Below are positions 24,413 to 33,299 of a stretch of 64,000 nt of DNA, one piece after another. Source of the stretch: Pseudodesulfovibrio indicus (GTDB lineage: Bacteria; Desulfobacterota; Desulfovibrionia; Desulfovibrionales; Desulfovibrionaceae); the NCBI RefSeq assembly GCF_001563225.1, contig NZ_CP014206.1, forward strand, positions 806,001 through 870,000. The letters run 5' to 3'. The position numbers and the translations under genes are program-made. Numbering within the stretch: the stretch's first letter is position 1; each line of letters opens with the position of its first letter. The notes under the pieces were generated by a model that saw only the letters and a program-made list of their open reading frames with translations, did no database searches and had not been told where the DNA came from.

Positions 24413-25407
24413 TCCTTCATGTACCCGCAGGCAAAGGCCGTGGCGTCCATGGCTTTCTTGCCCTGGGGCTTGACCTCCGGGGTGAGGTAGATGCGGTCGG
24501 CGGTGGTGATGGCCAGCCTGCCGTCGATCTCGCCCAGGATGGTGCCGGGCGCGACCTTGGGGGCCGACTCCTCGGACACCTCGCCGGGGGCGACGTTCAG
24601 CCGGATCGCCTTGCCGTCCGCATTGGTCCAGTCGAAAAACGCGCCGGGCCACGGGAACATGGCGCGGATCTGGTTGTGGATGGCCTCGGCCGGGCGGTTC
24701 CAGTCGATCTCGCCTTCCTGCTTCTCCAGCTTCTTGGCGTAGGTGGCCAGCTCGTCGTCCTGGGGCTTCAGGTCATAGGCCCCGGTCTGGAGCCGGGCCA
24801 GGGCCTCGCAGATGCAGATGCCGCCGAGCTTGGCCAGCTCGTCGTGAATGGTCCCGGCGTGGTCGTTGTGGCCGATGCGCAGTGCGCGCTGGACCATGAC
24901 CGGACCGGTGTCCAGCCCGGCCTCCATCTTCATGATGGAGATGCCGGTGACCACGTCGCCGTTCTCGATGGACCGCTGGATCGGGGCCGCGCCGCGATAC
25001 TTGGGCAGCAGCGAGGCGTGGATGTTCAGCGGCAGCTTGGTCGGCACGTCCAGCACGCTCTGGGGCAGGATCAGCCCGTAGGCCGCCACCACCAGCACGT
25101 CGGGTTTGAGGGCGGCCAGGGCCTCCACATCGGCGGCGTCCTTGAAATTCACCGGCTGGAACACCGGGATGTCGTTCTGAAGGGCCACTTCCTTGACCGG
25201 CGACGGCTTGCACTGCCGACCGCGTCCGCACGGGCGGTCGGGCTGGGTGTAGACCGCGACCACGTCGGCGGCGTCGAACTTGAGCAGGATGTTGAGCGCC
25301 TCGGCCGCGAAGTCCGGGGTGCCCATGAACACCGTGCGCAACGGTTTGAGATCCACCGCGCCCCAGGATTCCGGGGAGCTGGGGGTGGTGTTGCCTAGCT
25401 CTTCCAT
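24403..25407 (-). CDS. fmt: Methionyl-tRNA formyltransferase
   Basis: 334 residues. The catalytic N-terminal domain shows FMGTPDFAAEAL, LNIHASLLPKYRGAAPIQ (Asn, His and the SLLP loop) and ENGDVVTGISIMKMEAGLDT, of which GISIMKMEAGLDTGPV is diagnostic. The C-terminal OB-like domain follows. It formylates the initiator Met-tRNA using 10-formyl-THF. Start 25407 overlaps the def stop by 13 bases and has AAGG 7 bases upstream, so def and fmt are coupled, the classic pairing of enzymes that add and remove the formyl group. Confidence 0.96.
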   Translation of the reverse strand: MEELGNTTPSSPESWGAVDLKPLRTVFMGTPDFAAEALNILLKFDAADVVAVYTQPDRPCGRGRQCKPSPVKEVALQNDIPVFQPVNFKDAADVEALAALKPDVLVVAAYGLILPQSVLDVPTKLPLNIHASLLPKYRGAAPIQRSIENGDVVTGISIMKMEAGLDTGPVMVQRALRIGHNDHAGTIHDELAKLGGICICEALARLQTGAYDLKPQDDELATYAKKLEKQEGEIDWNRPAEAIHNQIRAMFPWPGAFFDWTNADGKAIRLNVAPGEVSEESAPKVAPGTILGEIDGRLAITTADRIYLTPEVKPQGKKAMDATAFACGYMKECR

Positions 25408-25892
25408 CGCATCGCCTTCTTTCGGTACAGGGCCTGCTTCAACCGGCCCGCCCTGTCGGCCAGGGTGACGCCTTCCAGGTGGTCGATCTCATGCTGCAGG
25501 ACGATGGACAGGAAACCGTCGGCCTCGATGCACAGCCCCTTGCCCTCGCGGTCCATGGCCTTGACCGTGACCCGCTCCTTGCGCTTGACCTTGGCGTTAA
25601 ACTCGGGGCAGCTCAGGCAACCCTCCTCGCTCTCCACCTCGCCGTCGCATTCCGTGATCTCCGGGTTGATCAGCACGCGCAGGTCGCCCCGGATCTTGGG
25701 GCCGGTCTGGTCCACGCAGATGAGCCGGATGGACTCGCCCACCTGGGGCGCGGCCAGACCCACTCCGTCGGACTCGTACATGGTCTCGACCATGTTCTCT
25801 ATGAGCTCCTGGAGCTCGGGGGTGACCTCGGTGATCGTCTCGGCCTTGGCGGCCAGCACTTCATCGGGCCAGGTACATATTTCCAGCTTCAT
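25395..25892 (-). CDS. def: Peptide deformylase
   Basis: 165 residues. All three deformylase motifs are present: GVGLAAPQVG (43-52), EGCLS (90-94, Cys92 metal ligand) and HEIDH (134-138, metal His pair with catalytic Glu135). It removes the formyl group from nascent proteins in the cytoplasm. ATG 25892 has GGAGG 5 bases upstream; that GGAGG is the last part of a repeated hairpin element (25897-26009), so the repeat supplies the ribosome site. First gene of def-fmt-DUF116. Confidence 0.96.
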   Translation of the reverse strand: MKLEICTWPDEVLAAKAETITEVTPELQELIENMVETMYESDGVGLAAPQVGESIRLICVDQTGPKIRGDLRVLINPEITECDGEVESEEGCLSCPEFNAKVKRKERVTVKAMDREGKGLCIEADGFLSIVLQHEIDHLEGVTLADRAGRLKQALYRKKAMRWKS

Positions 25893-25896
25893 TGTT

Positions 25897-26009
25897 GCCT
25901 CCGGCGGCTGGGGGAAGGGGAGGAAAACCCCTTTGAGAAAAGGGGTTTTCCTCCCCTTCCCCCAGACCCCCATCCCCTCCTTTCCCTAAACTTCTTGTCG
26001 CGCCGCAGG
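25897..26009 (-). repeat. Hairpin element with 25-bp perfect arms upstream of def
   Basis: Arms 25910-25934 and 25939-25963 are perfectly complementary with loop GAGA. On the minus strand the left flank reads GCGGCGCGACAAGAAGTTTA and the right flank GCCGCCGGAGGC, the same flanks as the elements at 28104, 56050 and 59241, while the arms differ. The gene-free stretch 25893-26228 holds this element, the one at 26145 and an AT-rich segment between. Confidence 0.8.
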
Positions 26010-26144
26010 GAGGATCGAGGGGAGCGTTTGGTCCGATTTGCGGCGGAATCGATACGATCTATTATCTTAATAGTGATGGAAATTCAAAAGGCCAGTCCTT
26101 ACGCGAAACCGGCCAGGTCAAAGGCCGTTCTTTGCGGACGGTTG

Positions 26145-26219
26145 CCCCCGCGAAGCGGCGATGAAAAGTTTGGAAGGGAGAGCGCGAGAGGGAAACTTCT
26201 TCAAAAGTTTCCCTCTCGC
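26145..26219 (+). repeat. Hairpin element downstream of aspS
   Basis: Left flank CCCGCGAAGCGGCGATGAAA then AGTTTGGAAGGGAG. Arms GCGAGAGGGAAACTT (26184-26198) and AAGTTTCCCTCTCGC (26205-26219) are perfect. It ends 9 bases from the aspS stop codon and may act as its terminator. Confidence 0.75.
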
Positions 26220-26228
26220 ATCTTCCTG

Positions 26229-28049
26229 CTATTCTTCTGTCTTCTTCTCGCGCAGACGGATGCCCAGTTCGCGGAGCTGCTTGTTGGGCACTTCGGACGG
26301 GGCCTCGGTCATGAGGCAGGTGGCCTTCTGGGTCTTGGGGAAGGCGATGACGTCGCGGATGGACTTGGAGCCGGTCAGGATCATGATCAGCCGGTCCAGG
26401 CCGAAGGCGATGCCGCCGTGGGGCGGCGCGCCGAACTTGAGGGCGTCCATGAGGAAGCCGAACTTCTCGCGGGCCTCGCCCTCGTCGATGCCCAGCGCCG
26501 CGAACATGGCGGTCTGCTGCTCCTGGGTGTGGATGCGGATGGAGCCCCCGCCGACCTCGAAGCCGTTCATGACCAGGTCATAGGCGCGGGCGATGGCCTC
26601 GCCGGGCGCGTCCTTGAGGACCTGCATCTGCTCGGGGCGGGCCGAGGTGAAGGGATGGTGCCGGGCCACGTAGCGCTTCTCGTCCACGTCGTATTCGAGC
26701 AGCGGGAAGTCGGTGATCCAGACGGGCTTGAACTCGCCCTCCTTGATCAGGCCGAACCGCTTGCCCAGCTCGCAGCGCAGGTTGCCCAGCGCGGCGTTGG
26801 CGATGTCCGCCGGACCCGCCTGGAAGAAGAGGATGTCGCCGGGCTTGCAGCCGGTGCGCTCGCGCAGGGTGGCGATCTCTTCCTCGGAGAAGAACTTGAC
26901 GATGGGGGACTGCCACTCGCCGTCCTCCTTGACCTTGATCCAGGCCAGCCCCTTGGAGCCGTAGATCTCCACGAACTTGGTGTATTCGTCGATCTCCTTG
27001 CGGGACAGCTCGGCCCCGCCGGGCACGACCATGACCTTGACCAGCTCGGAGGAGGCGAAGACCTTGAACCCGGAGCTCTTGAACACGTCGGTGATGTCCA
27101 CGTGCTTCAGCTCGAAGCGCAGGTCCGGCTTGTCCACGCCGTAGTCGCGCATGGCGTCGGCAAAGGACATGCGGGGGAACGGGTCGGGCAGCTCCACGCC
27201 GATGGTCTCCCTGAACAGGGTGCGGACCATGCCTTCGGCCATGTCCTGGATCAGCGCCTCGTCCACGAAGGACATCTCGATGTCGATCTGGGTGAACTCG
27301 GGCTGGCGGTCGGCGCGCAGGTCCTCGTCGCGGAAGCATTTGACGATCTGGAAATAGCGGTCCATGCCGGAGACCATGAGCATCTGCTTGAACAGCTGCG
27401 GGGACTGCGGCAGGGCGTAGAACTCGCCCTGGTTGACGCGGCTCGGCACCAGGAAGTCGCGCGCCCCTTCGGGGGTCGACTTGGTCAGCACCGGGGTCTC
27501 CACTTCGAGGAAGCCCAGGGAGTCCAGGTAGCGGCGCACGCTTTGGGCGGCCTTGTTGCGGATGATGAAATTGCGCGCCAGGGAGGGGCGGCGGAGGTCC
27601 AGGAAGCGGTACTTGAGACGCAGGTTCTCGGCCACCTCCACGCGGTCCTCGATGGGGAACGGCGGGGTCTCGGAGGTGTTGAGCAGCTTGTAGTCCGTGA
27701 CCTCGATCTCGACCTCGCCGGTGACCATGTTCGGATTGGCCATGCCTTCGGGGCGCGGGCGGACCCGGCCCTTGATGGCGACCACGTATTCGGGGCGGAT
27801 GGCGTGGGCGCGCTCGTGCACCTCGGCGTTGTCCTCGGGGTTGAAGACCACCTGGGTCAGCCCCTCGCGGTCGCGCAGGTCGAGGAAAATCAGGCCGCCG
27901 TGGTCGCGCCGGAACTGGACCCAGCCCATGAGGCAGACGTCCTTGTCCATGTCGGCCGCGGTCAGTTCGTTGAGGTGGTGGGTTCTCCGCCAGCCCGCCA
28001 GGTCCTCGATGACGCGGAACTCGTCGTAATCTCTCTCTTGCTCAGACAT
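26229..28049 (-). CDS. aspS: Aspartyl-tRNA synthetase
   Basis: 606 residues, the bacterial AspRS length. An N-terminal OB anticodon-binding domain (about 30-125), a class II catalytic core with [20 protein letters not shown] (motif 2 region shares [18 protein letters not shown], quoted in part), a bacterial GAD insert, and motif 3 [11 protein letters not shown]. It charges tRNA-Asp. ATG 28049 follows GGAGAGACA. It lies downstream of hisS in the same direction with a hairpin element between. Whether it also charges tRNA-Asn cannot be judged here. Confidence 0.96.
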   Translation of the reverse strand: MSEQERDYDEFRVIEDLAGWRRTHHLNELTAADMDKDVCLMGWVQFRRDHGGLIFLDLRDREGLTQVVFNPEDNAEVHERAHAIRPEYVVAIKGRVRPRPEGMANPNMVTGEVEIEVTDYKLLNTSETPPFPIEDRVEVAENLRLKYRFLDLRRPSLARNFIIRNKAAQSVRRYLDSLGFLEVETPVLTKSTPEGARDFLVPSRVNQGEFYALPQSPQLFKQMLMVSGMDRYFQIVKCFRDEDLRADRQPEFTQIDIEMSFVDEALIQDMAEGMVRTLFRETIGVELPDPFPRMSFADAMRDYGVDKPDLRFELKHVDITDVFKSSGFKVFASSELVKVMVVPGGAELSRKEIDEYTKFVEIYGSKGLAWIKVKEDGEWQSPIVKFFSEEEIATLRERTGCKPGDILFFQAGPADIANAALGNLRCELGKRFGLIKEGEFKPVWITDFPLLEYDVDEKRYVARHHPFTSARPEQMQVLKDAPGEAIARAYDLVMNGFEVGGGSIRIHTQEQQTAMFAALGIDEGEAREKFGFLMDALKFGAPPHGGIAFGLDRLIMILTGSKSIRDVIAFPKTQKATCLMTEAPSEVPNKQLRELGIRLREKKTEE

Positions 28050-28103
28050 TGTCTCTCCGATGTCTCGTAATGTATTGGCCTCCGGCACCCCCTGCGGGGG
28101 GCT

Positions 28104-28190
28104 TGCCTCCGGCGGCTTAAGAAACCTTTTGAAAAAGGTTTCTTAAGAATCTTCCAAAACTTTTTAGCGCGCCTGCGGCGAAATTCGCCG
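28104..28190 (-). repeat. Hairpin element between hisS and aspS
   Basis: On the minus strand: GCCTGCAGGCGC-like GC flank, AAAAAGTTTTGGAAGATT, then arms of 15 bp (28133-28147 with 28116-28130) and the right flank GCCGCCGGAGGC. Same design as the elements at 25897, 56050 and 59241 but with A/T-rich arms. The intergenic region 28050-28325 holds nothing else assignable. Confidence 0.75.
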
Positions 28191-28325
28191 TCCGCGCCAT
28201 GACGGTCCTTATTGCACTTTTTTGCGGCAAAGCCGCACGGGGGATTCCAAAGGCCTCGGCCTTTGGCCGCCGGAGGCGAAGTCACCCGACCCCGCCGCGC
28301 AGCGGCTTCCCCTTCCCCCTGATCT

Positions 28326-29567
28326 CTACAGTCCCGCCAGGTAGGCGGCGCGGTCCAGGGTCTCCTGGTCCTTGTCGCCGGCCATGTCCTTGACGGTGAC
28401 GGTCTTGTCGGCCAGTTCGGCCCCGCCCAGGATCAGGCAGGTCTTTGCGCCGGACTTGTTGGCCGCGCGCATGCGGGACTTCATGGACCCGCCGGAAAAG
28501 CTCACCTCGCCGGTCAGCCCCTTGTCGCGCAGGGCCTGGGCGAAGAGCATGGCCTCGTTGGCCGCCGCGTCGTCCACCACGGCCAGGTAGAAGTCCGGCC
28601 CGGGAAGCTCGCGGTCGCCGAGCAGCAGGGCGAGACGCTCCATGCCGCAGGCGAAGCCGGTGCCGGGGCAGTCCGGGCCGTCCAGGCTCTGGATCAGCCC
28701 GTCGTACCGGCCGCCGCCCGCCACCGAGGTCTGGGACCCGATATCCAGGCTCGTCACCTCGAAGCAGGTGCGGACGTAGTAGTCCAGGCCGCGCACCAGC
28801 CGGGGATTGAGGGTATAGGTCACCCCGGCCCCGTCGAGGATGGTCCGCACGTCCGCGAAGTGGGTCTCGCAGTCGGCGCACAGGTGGTCGGTGATCAGCG
28901 GGGCGTCCTTGACCAGTTCCTTGCAGGTCGGGACCTTGCAGTCCAGCACCCGCAGGGGGTTGGTCTCCATGCGGCGGCGGCAGTCCTCGCAGAAATTCGC
29001 CTTGTCCTTGGACTTGTAGTAGTCCACCAGGGCCTGCTTGTACGCCGGGCGGCATTCGTGGCAGCCCAGGGAGTTCAGCTCCACGGTCAGGCTCTTGAGG
29101 CCGATGCGGTTCAGGAACGAGGTCAGCATCAGGATCAGCTCGGCGTCGGCCTGGCCCTCGGGCGCGCCGAAGACCTCCGCATTGATCTGGTGGAACTGGC
29201 GCTGGCGGCCTTTTTGCGGCCGCTCGTACCGGAACATGGGGCCGAAGGTGAAGAACTTGGAGATGAGGCCGGGCTGGTGGGTCTTGGACTCGATGAACGC
29301 CCGGACCACGCCCGCCGTGGCCTCGGGGCGCATGGTCAGGGAGCGGTCCTTGCGGTCCGGGAAGGTGAACATCTCCTTGCCCACCACGTCGGTGTCCTCG
29401 CCGATGGACTTCTGGAACAGCTCGGTCTTTTCCAGGATGGGGGTGCGCAGCTCGCCGAAGCCGTAGCGGGAGAAGACCTCACGGGCGCACGATTCCATGA
29501 AGGTGTACTTGGCGGCCTCTTCCGGGAAGAGGTCCGCGAATCCCTTTATTTTTTGCACTTTCGCCAT
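28326..29567 (-). CDS. hisS: Histidyl-tRNA synthetase
   Basis: 413 residues. Class II core with motif 2 FRYERPQKGRQRQFHQIN, the HisRS-specific LVRGLDYYVRTCFEV and motif 3 GFACGMERLALLL, then a C-terminal anticodon-binding domain. A Cys-rich insert between motif 2 and the HisA signature (CHECRPAYK, CEDCRRRM, CADCETHF) gives several CxxC pairs, a zinc-binding-like feature found in some bacterial HisRS. It charges tRNA-His. A good promoter lies about 50 bases upstream; the ribosome site AAGGA is 13 bases from the ATG. Confidence 0.96.
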   Translation of the reverse strand: MAKVQKIKGFADLFPEEAAKYTFMESCAREVFSRYGFGELRTPILEKTELFQKSIGEDTDVVGKEMFTFPDRKDRSLTMRPEATAGVVRAFIESKTHQPGLISKFFTFGPMFRYERPQKGRQRQFHQINAEVFGAPEGQADAELILMLTSFLNRIGLKSLTVELNSLGCHECRPAYKQALVDYYKSKDKANFCEDCRRRMETNPLRVLDCKVPTCKELVKDAPLITDHLCADCETHFADVRTILDGAGVTYTLNPRLVRGLDYYVRTCFEVTSLDIGSQTSVAGGGRYDGLIQSLDGPDCPGTGFACGMERLALLLGDRELPGPDFYLAVVDDAAANEAMLFAQALRDKGLTGEVSFSGGSMKSRMRAANKSGAKTCLILGGAELADKTVTVKDMAGDKDQETLDRAAYLAGL

Positions 29568-29615
29568 GTCGCGTTTAATATCCTTAATTTATGCTCGGGT
29601 CGGTGGAACCGAATC

Positions 29616-29644
29616 TGGTTAGACCAAACGGGCATGATTGTCAA
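29616..29644 (-). promoter_or_regulatory. Sigma-70 promoter of hisS
   Basis: On the minus strand TTGACA (29639-29644) and TAACCA (29616-29621) are separated by 17 bases, about 50 bases before the hisS start. The -35 is perfect and the -10 weak. Confidence 0.5.
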
Positions 29645-29763
29645 AAACTGTGCGCGGGTCATCCTTCCGGGCGGGGGCTTCGGCCCCGGCGATACCCCTG
29701 ATCGCGTCTTTTGATTTGACCCTCGGCGTAGAATCCCCCACTCTCTGGACCGGAGGACCGGGC

Positions 29764-31665
29764 ATGAAAATCACAACCGCGTGCACCATGGACTGCGGCG
29801 ACGCCTGTTCGCTGGTGGTCGATACCGAAAAGAAAACCGTCCGGGGCAACCCGAAGCACCCGTTCACCAAGGGATTCTGCTGCAAGAAGGGCGGGCGCTA
29901 CTTCGAGCGCATCGGCTCCGAGGACCGGATCACCGAGCCGCTGGTCCGGCGCGGGTCCGGGTTCGAGCCGGTCTCCTGGGACGAGGCCATGGCCCTGGTC
30001 GCGGACAAGCTCGACGCGGCGCGCTCCGTGCCGGAGTCCATCCTGCATATCCACGGCCACGGCTATCGGGGCATCCTGGGCAAGGCCAGCACCGTCTTTT
30101 TCGAGAAGCTCGGCGCTTCCACCCATTACGGCTGCCTGTGCGACGACACCGGCATCGAGGCGTGCATCCGCGACTTCGGCGTGCTCAACCACAACGACCC
30201 CGAGGACATCCTCAACGCCGACAGGGTGGTCAACTGGGGCCGGGACATGACCCGCTGCTCCATCCACCAGCTGGCGCTGGTCCAGAAGGCGCGCAAGAAC
30301 GGCACCGAGGTTCTGACCATCTCCCCCGGCGGGGACGGGACCCCGGAGTTCTCCGACGTCAACGTCATGATCCGCCCCGGCACGGACCGCTTCCTGGCCG
30401 CCGCCGTGCTCAAGCTCTTCCTGGAGGCGGGCGACCTCAACCCGTGGGTCCTGACCCGCACGGCCAACTGGCCCGCCCTGCGCGGGCTGGTGGACGGACT
30501 GAAGTTCCGCGACCTGTGCGCGGCCTGCGAGGTCCCGGCCAGGGACGCGGAGATGGTCTACGAGTGGTACGCGGACCGGGGCGCGGTGGCCACGGTCATG
30601 GGCTGGGGGTTGCAGCGGCACGTCTACGGCGGCGAGAACGTCCGCTTCATCAACGCCGTGGCCATGGTCTCGGGCCAGATCGGCATCCGGGGCGGCGGCT
30701 CCTATTTCAACATTTCCTCGGGCCGCAACCTGGGCGACTGGTCGCATCTGGTGGAGGGCGGGGTCCCGGCGGGCGAGCGGCGCAGGCTGCTCCTTCAGGA
30801 CCTGGGCGCGGAGCTGGCCAAGGCGGACCCGCCCGTGGATTTCGTCTGGATCGACGGCCACAACGTGGTCAACCAGATCCCGGACGGGCTGGCCCTGGCC
30901 GATGCCCTGGCCGCGCCCTTCGTGGTGGCGGTCGAGGCGGTGATGAACGACACGGCCATGCGGGCCGACGTCATCCTGCCGCCCGCCCTGATGTTCGAGC
31001 GCGAGGACGTGCTCGGCTCCTTCGTGCACAACTACGTGAACCGCTGCGCCGAGGTGGTCCCCCCGCGCGGCAACGCCCGACACGATTTCGACATCATGGC
31101 CGAGCTTGGGGCGAGGCTGCGGCGGCCGGTCCGCTTCCCGGACAGGGAGCGCTGCCTGCGCGAGGGGCTCAAGGCCGCGAACATCTCCTGGGACGAGTTG
31201 GAGGAGAACGGGTTCGCCCGCGTGAACCACCCGGTGGTGGCCTTCGAGGACCTGGTCTTCGGCCATCTGGACGGGTTGTACCGGTTCCCGGAAGCGCTGC
31301 ACCCGGAACCTCCGCGCGACCCGGACTACCCGCTCCAGCTCCTGACCCTGGTGCGCGGCGAGTCCCTGCACTCCCAGATCCCGGAACAGAACATGCGCGG
31401 GGTGCCCACGGTCTGGATATCGAAACAGAATCCGGCTTTTGGTGGCCTGAACCCGGCCATGGACGTATATCTGACAACGGACCTGGGAGCCATGCAGGTC
31501 CGGGTGGAGACCGTGGAGGATCTGCACCCGAGGACGGTGATCATGCGCCGGGGCGGATGGATGAAGTACGGCCACGGGGCCAATGCCATCATCGCGCCGT
31601 CGGTCACGGACATGGCCCACGGGACCGCGTATTACAGCCAGTCGTGCAGACTGGAGAACCGATAA
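29764..31665 (+). CDS. Molybdopterin oxidoreductase (DMSO reductase family), cytoplasmic
   Basis: 633 residues. The N-terminus has a 4Fe-4S site C7-x3-C11-x3-C15 with the fourth Cys in GFCCKKGGRYF. Molybdopterin-binding core, then a C-terminal dinucleotide-binding domain (HSQIPEQNMRGVPTVWI). The likely Mo ligand is Cys in YGCLCDDTGIEA; no in-frame UGA, so no selenocysteine. There is no Tat signal, so it acts in the cytoplasm. GGAGG is 7 bases before ATG 29764. No Fe-S or membrane partner is adjacent; substrate unknown. moeA and mobB at 20-22 kb would supply its cofactor. Confidence 0.9.
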   Translation: MKITTACTMDCGDACSLVVDTEKKTVRGNPKHPFTKGFCCKKGGRYFERIGSEDRITEPLVRRGSGFEPVSWDEAMALVADKLDAARSVPESILHIHGHGYRGILGKASTVFFEKLGASTHYGCLCDDTGIEACIRDFGVLNHNDPEDILNADRVVNWGRDMTRCSIHQLALVQKARKNGTEVLTISPGGDGTPEFSDVNVMIRPGTDRFLAAAVLKLFLEAGDLNPWVLTRTANWPALRGLVDGLKFRDLCAACEVPARDAEMVYEWYADRGAVATVMGWGLQRHVYGGENVRFINAVAMVSGQIGIRGGGSYFNISSGRNLGDWSHLVEGGVPAGERRRLLLQDLGAELAKADPPVDFVWIDGHNVVNQIPDGLALADALAAPFVVAVEAVMNDTAMRADVILPPALMFEREDVLGSFVHNYVNRCAEVVPPRGNARHDFDIMAELGARLRRPVRFPDRERCLREGLKAANISWDELEENGFARVNHPVVAFEDLVFGHLDGLYRFPEALHPEPPRDPDYPLQLLTLVRGESLHSQIPEQNMRGVPTVWISKQNPAFGGLNPAMDVYLTTDLGAMQVRVETVEDLHPRTVIMRRGGWMKYGHGANAIIAPSVTDMAHGTAYYSQSCRLENR

Positions 31666-31684
31666 TCGAACACAGGAGTTTCAG

Positions 31685-31864
31685 ATGCAGATGTGGAAGA
31701 AGATCTTGGTGATGTTTTGCCTTCTGGCCGTCATGCTGCCCGCCTTCGGATGCAGCGAGGAAGGGCCCATGGAAAAGGCCGGCAAGAAGGCCGACCAGGC
31801 CATGGAGGATGCGGGCGACGCGGCCAAGGACGCGGGCGAAGCCGCCAAGAAGCTCTTCGAATAG
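31685..31864 (+). CDS. Small entericidin-like lipoprotein
   Basis: 59 residues. Signal peptide with lipobox LPAFGC, then a short mature part of about 36 residues, KAGKKADQAMEDAGDAAKDA and similar, a lysine/alanine/aspartate amphipathic helix. This resembles entericidin-type or other small cell-envelope lipoproteins. AGGAG is 6 bases before the ATG. It lies 19 bases after the molybdoenzyme gene and is followed by a strong terminator. Confidence 0.75.
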   Translation: MQMWKKILVMFCLLAVMLPAFGCSEEGPMEKAGKKADQAMEDAGDAAKDAGEAAKKLFE

Positions 31865-31882
31865 CAGCCGCCGAGGCGATTC

Positions 31883-31922
31883 CAGGGGTGCGGCCGGAAC
31901 GCTCCGGCCGCACCCCTGTTTG
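31883..31922 (+). terminator. Terminator after the small lipoprotein gene
   Basis: A 16-bp perfect stem (31883-31898 with 31903-31918, loop ACGC) followed by TTTG. Confidence 0.85.
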
Positions 31923-31990
31923 CGTATTGTCGCCGGGACTTCTGAATACCCCTCTTGCCAACGGGGTTTGGGGGGGGTAAACATGCACGC

Positions 31991-33265
31991 ATGCAAGCAA
32001 GTTCCGCAAAACCGCTGCCTCCGGCCCGGCGGGTGGCCCTAGAAGCCCTGTTCCGCTGCCTGATGAACCGCCAGGACATCCAGGCCGCCCTGGACGCCGC
32101 CCTGGCCGGTGGCCTTGACGACCCCCGCGACCACGGACTGGCCACGGAACTGTGTTACGGCTACCTGCGCCTCAAGGGGCGCATCGAGTACATCCTTTCG
32201 CGGTTCCTCAAGGACCCGGGCAAGCTGACCCCCAAGATGCGGCTGGCCATGGGCGTCGCCGCCTACGAAATTCTTTTCCTGGACAAGATCCCGGCCTACG
32301 CCTCGGTGGATTGGGCCGTGGAGTTCTCCAAGTCCAAGCCGGGCGCGCGGCTGGCCGGGCTGTTCAACGCCGTGCTCAGGCGGGTGTCCGAGCTGGGCGA
32401 CGCGGCCCACGATCCCGACTTTTTCCGCAGGGACGCCTCTCTGCCGGAATTTCTGTCCCGCTGGTACTCCTGCCCCCAGTGGCTGGTGGACATGTGGTGG
32501 CGCGAATACGGCGAAAAGACGGCCACCGACTACCTGGAGGCCCAGATCCGGCCCCCGGCCCTGGGTTTCAACCTGTTCGGCCATCCCCAGGCGGACGAGC
32601 TGTACGCCGAGATCGCGTCCTGGCCGGAGCTCATCGACATCGAGGGCATGTCCTTCGCCCTGCCTGCGGGGACCGGCTTCGAGGGCGAACCGAATCCGCC
32701 CATATCGCGCCAGTCCTTTGCCGCACGCCAGGCCGTGGAGGCCCTGGACCCGGAGACCTGGACCGGCCCGGTCTGGGACGCGTGCTCCGGGCGCGGCGGC
32801 AAGACCCGCATCCTGCTCGAAAAGGGGCTGGACGTGTTCGCCTCGGACCCGCACAAGGGCCGCCTGGCGGCGCTCTCGCGGGAGCTGCCCGGCGTCGAGA
32901 CCTTTGCCGCCAATGCGGCCGAGGCCGTGCCCCCGCGCGTTCCCGGCTCCGTTCTGCTGGACCTGCCGTGCTCGGGCCTGGGGGTTTTGTCCCGGCGGCC
33001 CGATACCAAGTGGAAGCGCAGGCCCGCCGACCTCGGCGACCTGACCCTGCTCCAGCGGGAAATCCTTGAGAACGCGCTGGCCCAGGTCCGGCCCGGCGGA
33101 TTGATCGCGGTCATCACCTGCACCCTGAACCCGGAGGAGAACCAGGGGCTGGTGGCCCGGTTCATCAAGGACCACCCGGAGGTCAGGGTCAAGCGGGAGT
33201 GGACCACCCCGTCGGATTCGGTGCTGAACGAATTCTTCTACGCCGCCTCCCTGGCCGTGGAATAG
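31991..33265 (+). CDS. RsmB/NOP2/Sun-family rRNA (cytosine-5-) methyltransferase
   Basis: 424 residues. An N-terminal NusB-like RNA-binding domain (about 10-130) and a SAM methyltransferase domain. Motif I reads CSGRGGKTRIL (family CAAPGGKT), motif IV DLPCSGLGVLSRRPD with one catalytic Cys, and motif VI ITCTLNPEENQ with the other. This domain order is that of RsmB (Fmu), which methylates C967 of 16S rRNA in E. coli. I leave the symbol open because motif I and the length differ from E. coli RsmB. ATG 31991 lacks a strong ribosome site. Confidence 0.87.
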   Translation: MQASSAKPLPPARRVALEALFRCLMNRQDIQAALDAALAGGLDDPRDHGLATELCYGYLRLKGRIEYILSRFLKDPGKLTPKMRLAMGVAAYEILFLDKIPAYASVDWAVEFSKSKPGARLAGLFNAVLRRVSELGDAAHDPDFFRRDASLPEFLSRWYSCPQWLVDMWWREYGEKTATDYLEAQIRPPALGFNLFGHPQADELYAEIASWPELIDIEGMSFALPAGTGFEGEPNPPISRQSFAARQAVEALDPETWTGPVWDACSGRGGKTRILLEKGLDVFASDPHKGRLAALSRELPGVETFAANAAEAVPPRVPGSVLLDLPCSGLGVLSRRPDTKWKRRPADLGDLTLLQREILENALAQVRPGGLIAVITCTLNPEENQGLVARFIKDHPEVRVKREWTTPSDSVLNEFFYAASLAVE

Positions 33266-33291
33266 GTCCGGCCCGGGCCGCGGGCCGGACC
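33265..33291. terminator. Hairpin between converging genes
   Basis: GGTCCGGCCC (33265-33274) pairs with GGGCCGGACC (33282-33291). It lies between the methyltransferase stop and the stop of the tail gene; no clear U tract. Confidence 0.5.
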
Positions 33292-33299
33292 CTTCGCCT

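Noticed and set aside
29764-31665. Selenocysteine-containing formate dehydrogenase
   Set aside because: The frame has no in-frame TGA and the likely ligand position holds Cys; the CHxPS-type formate dehydrogenase context is missing.
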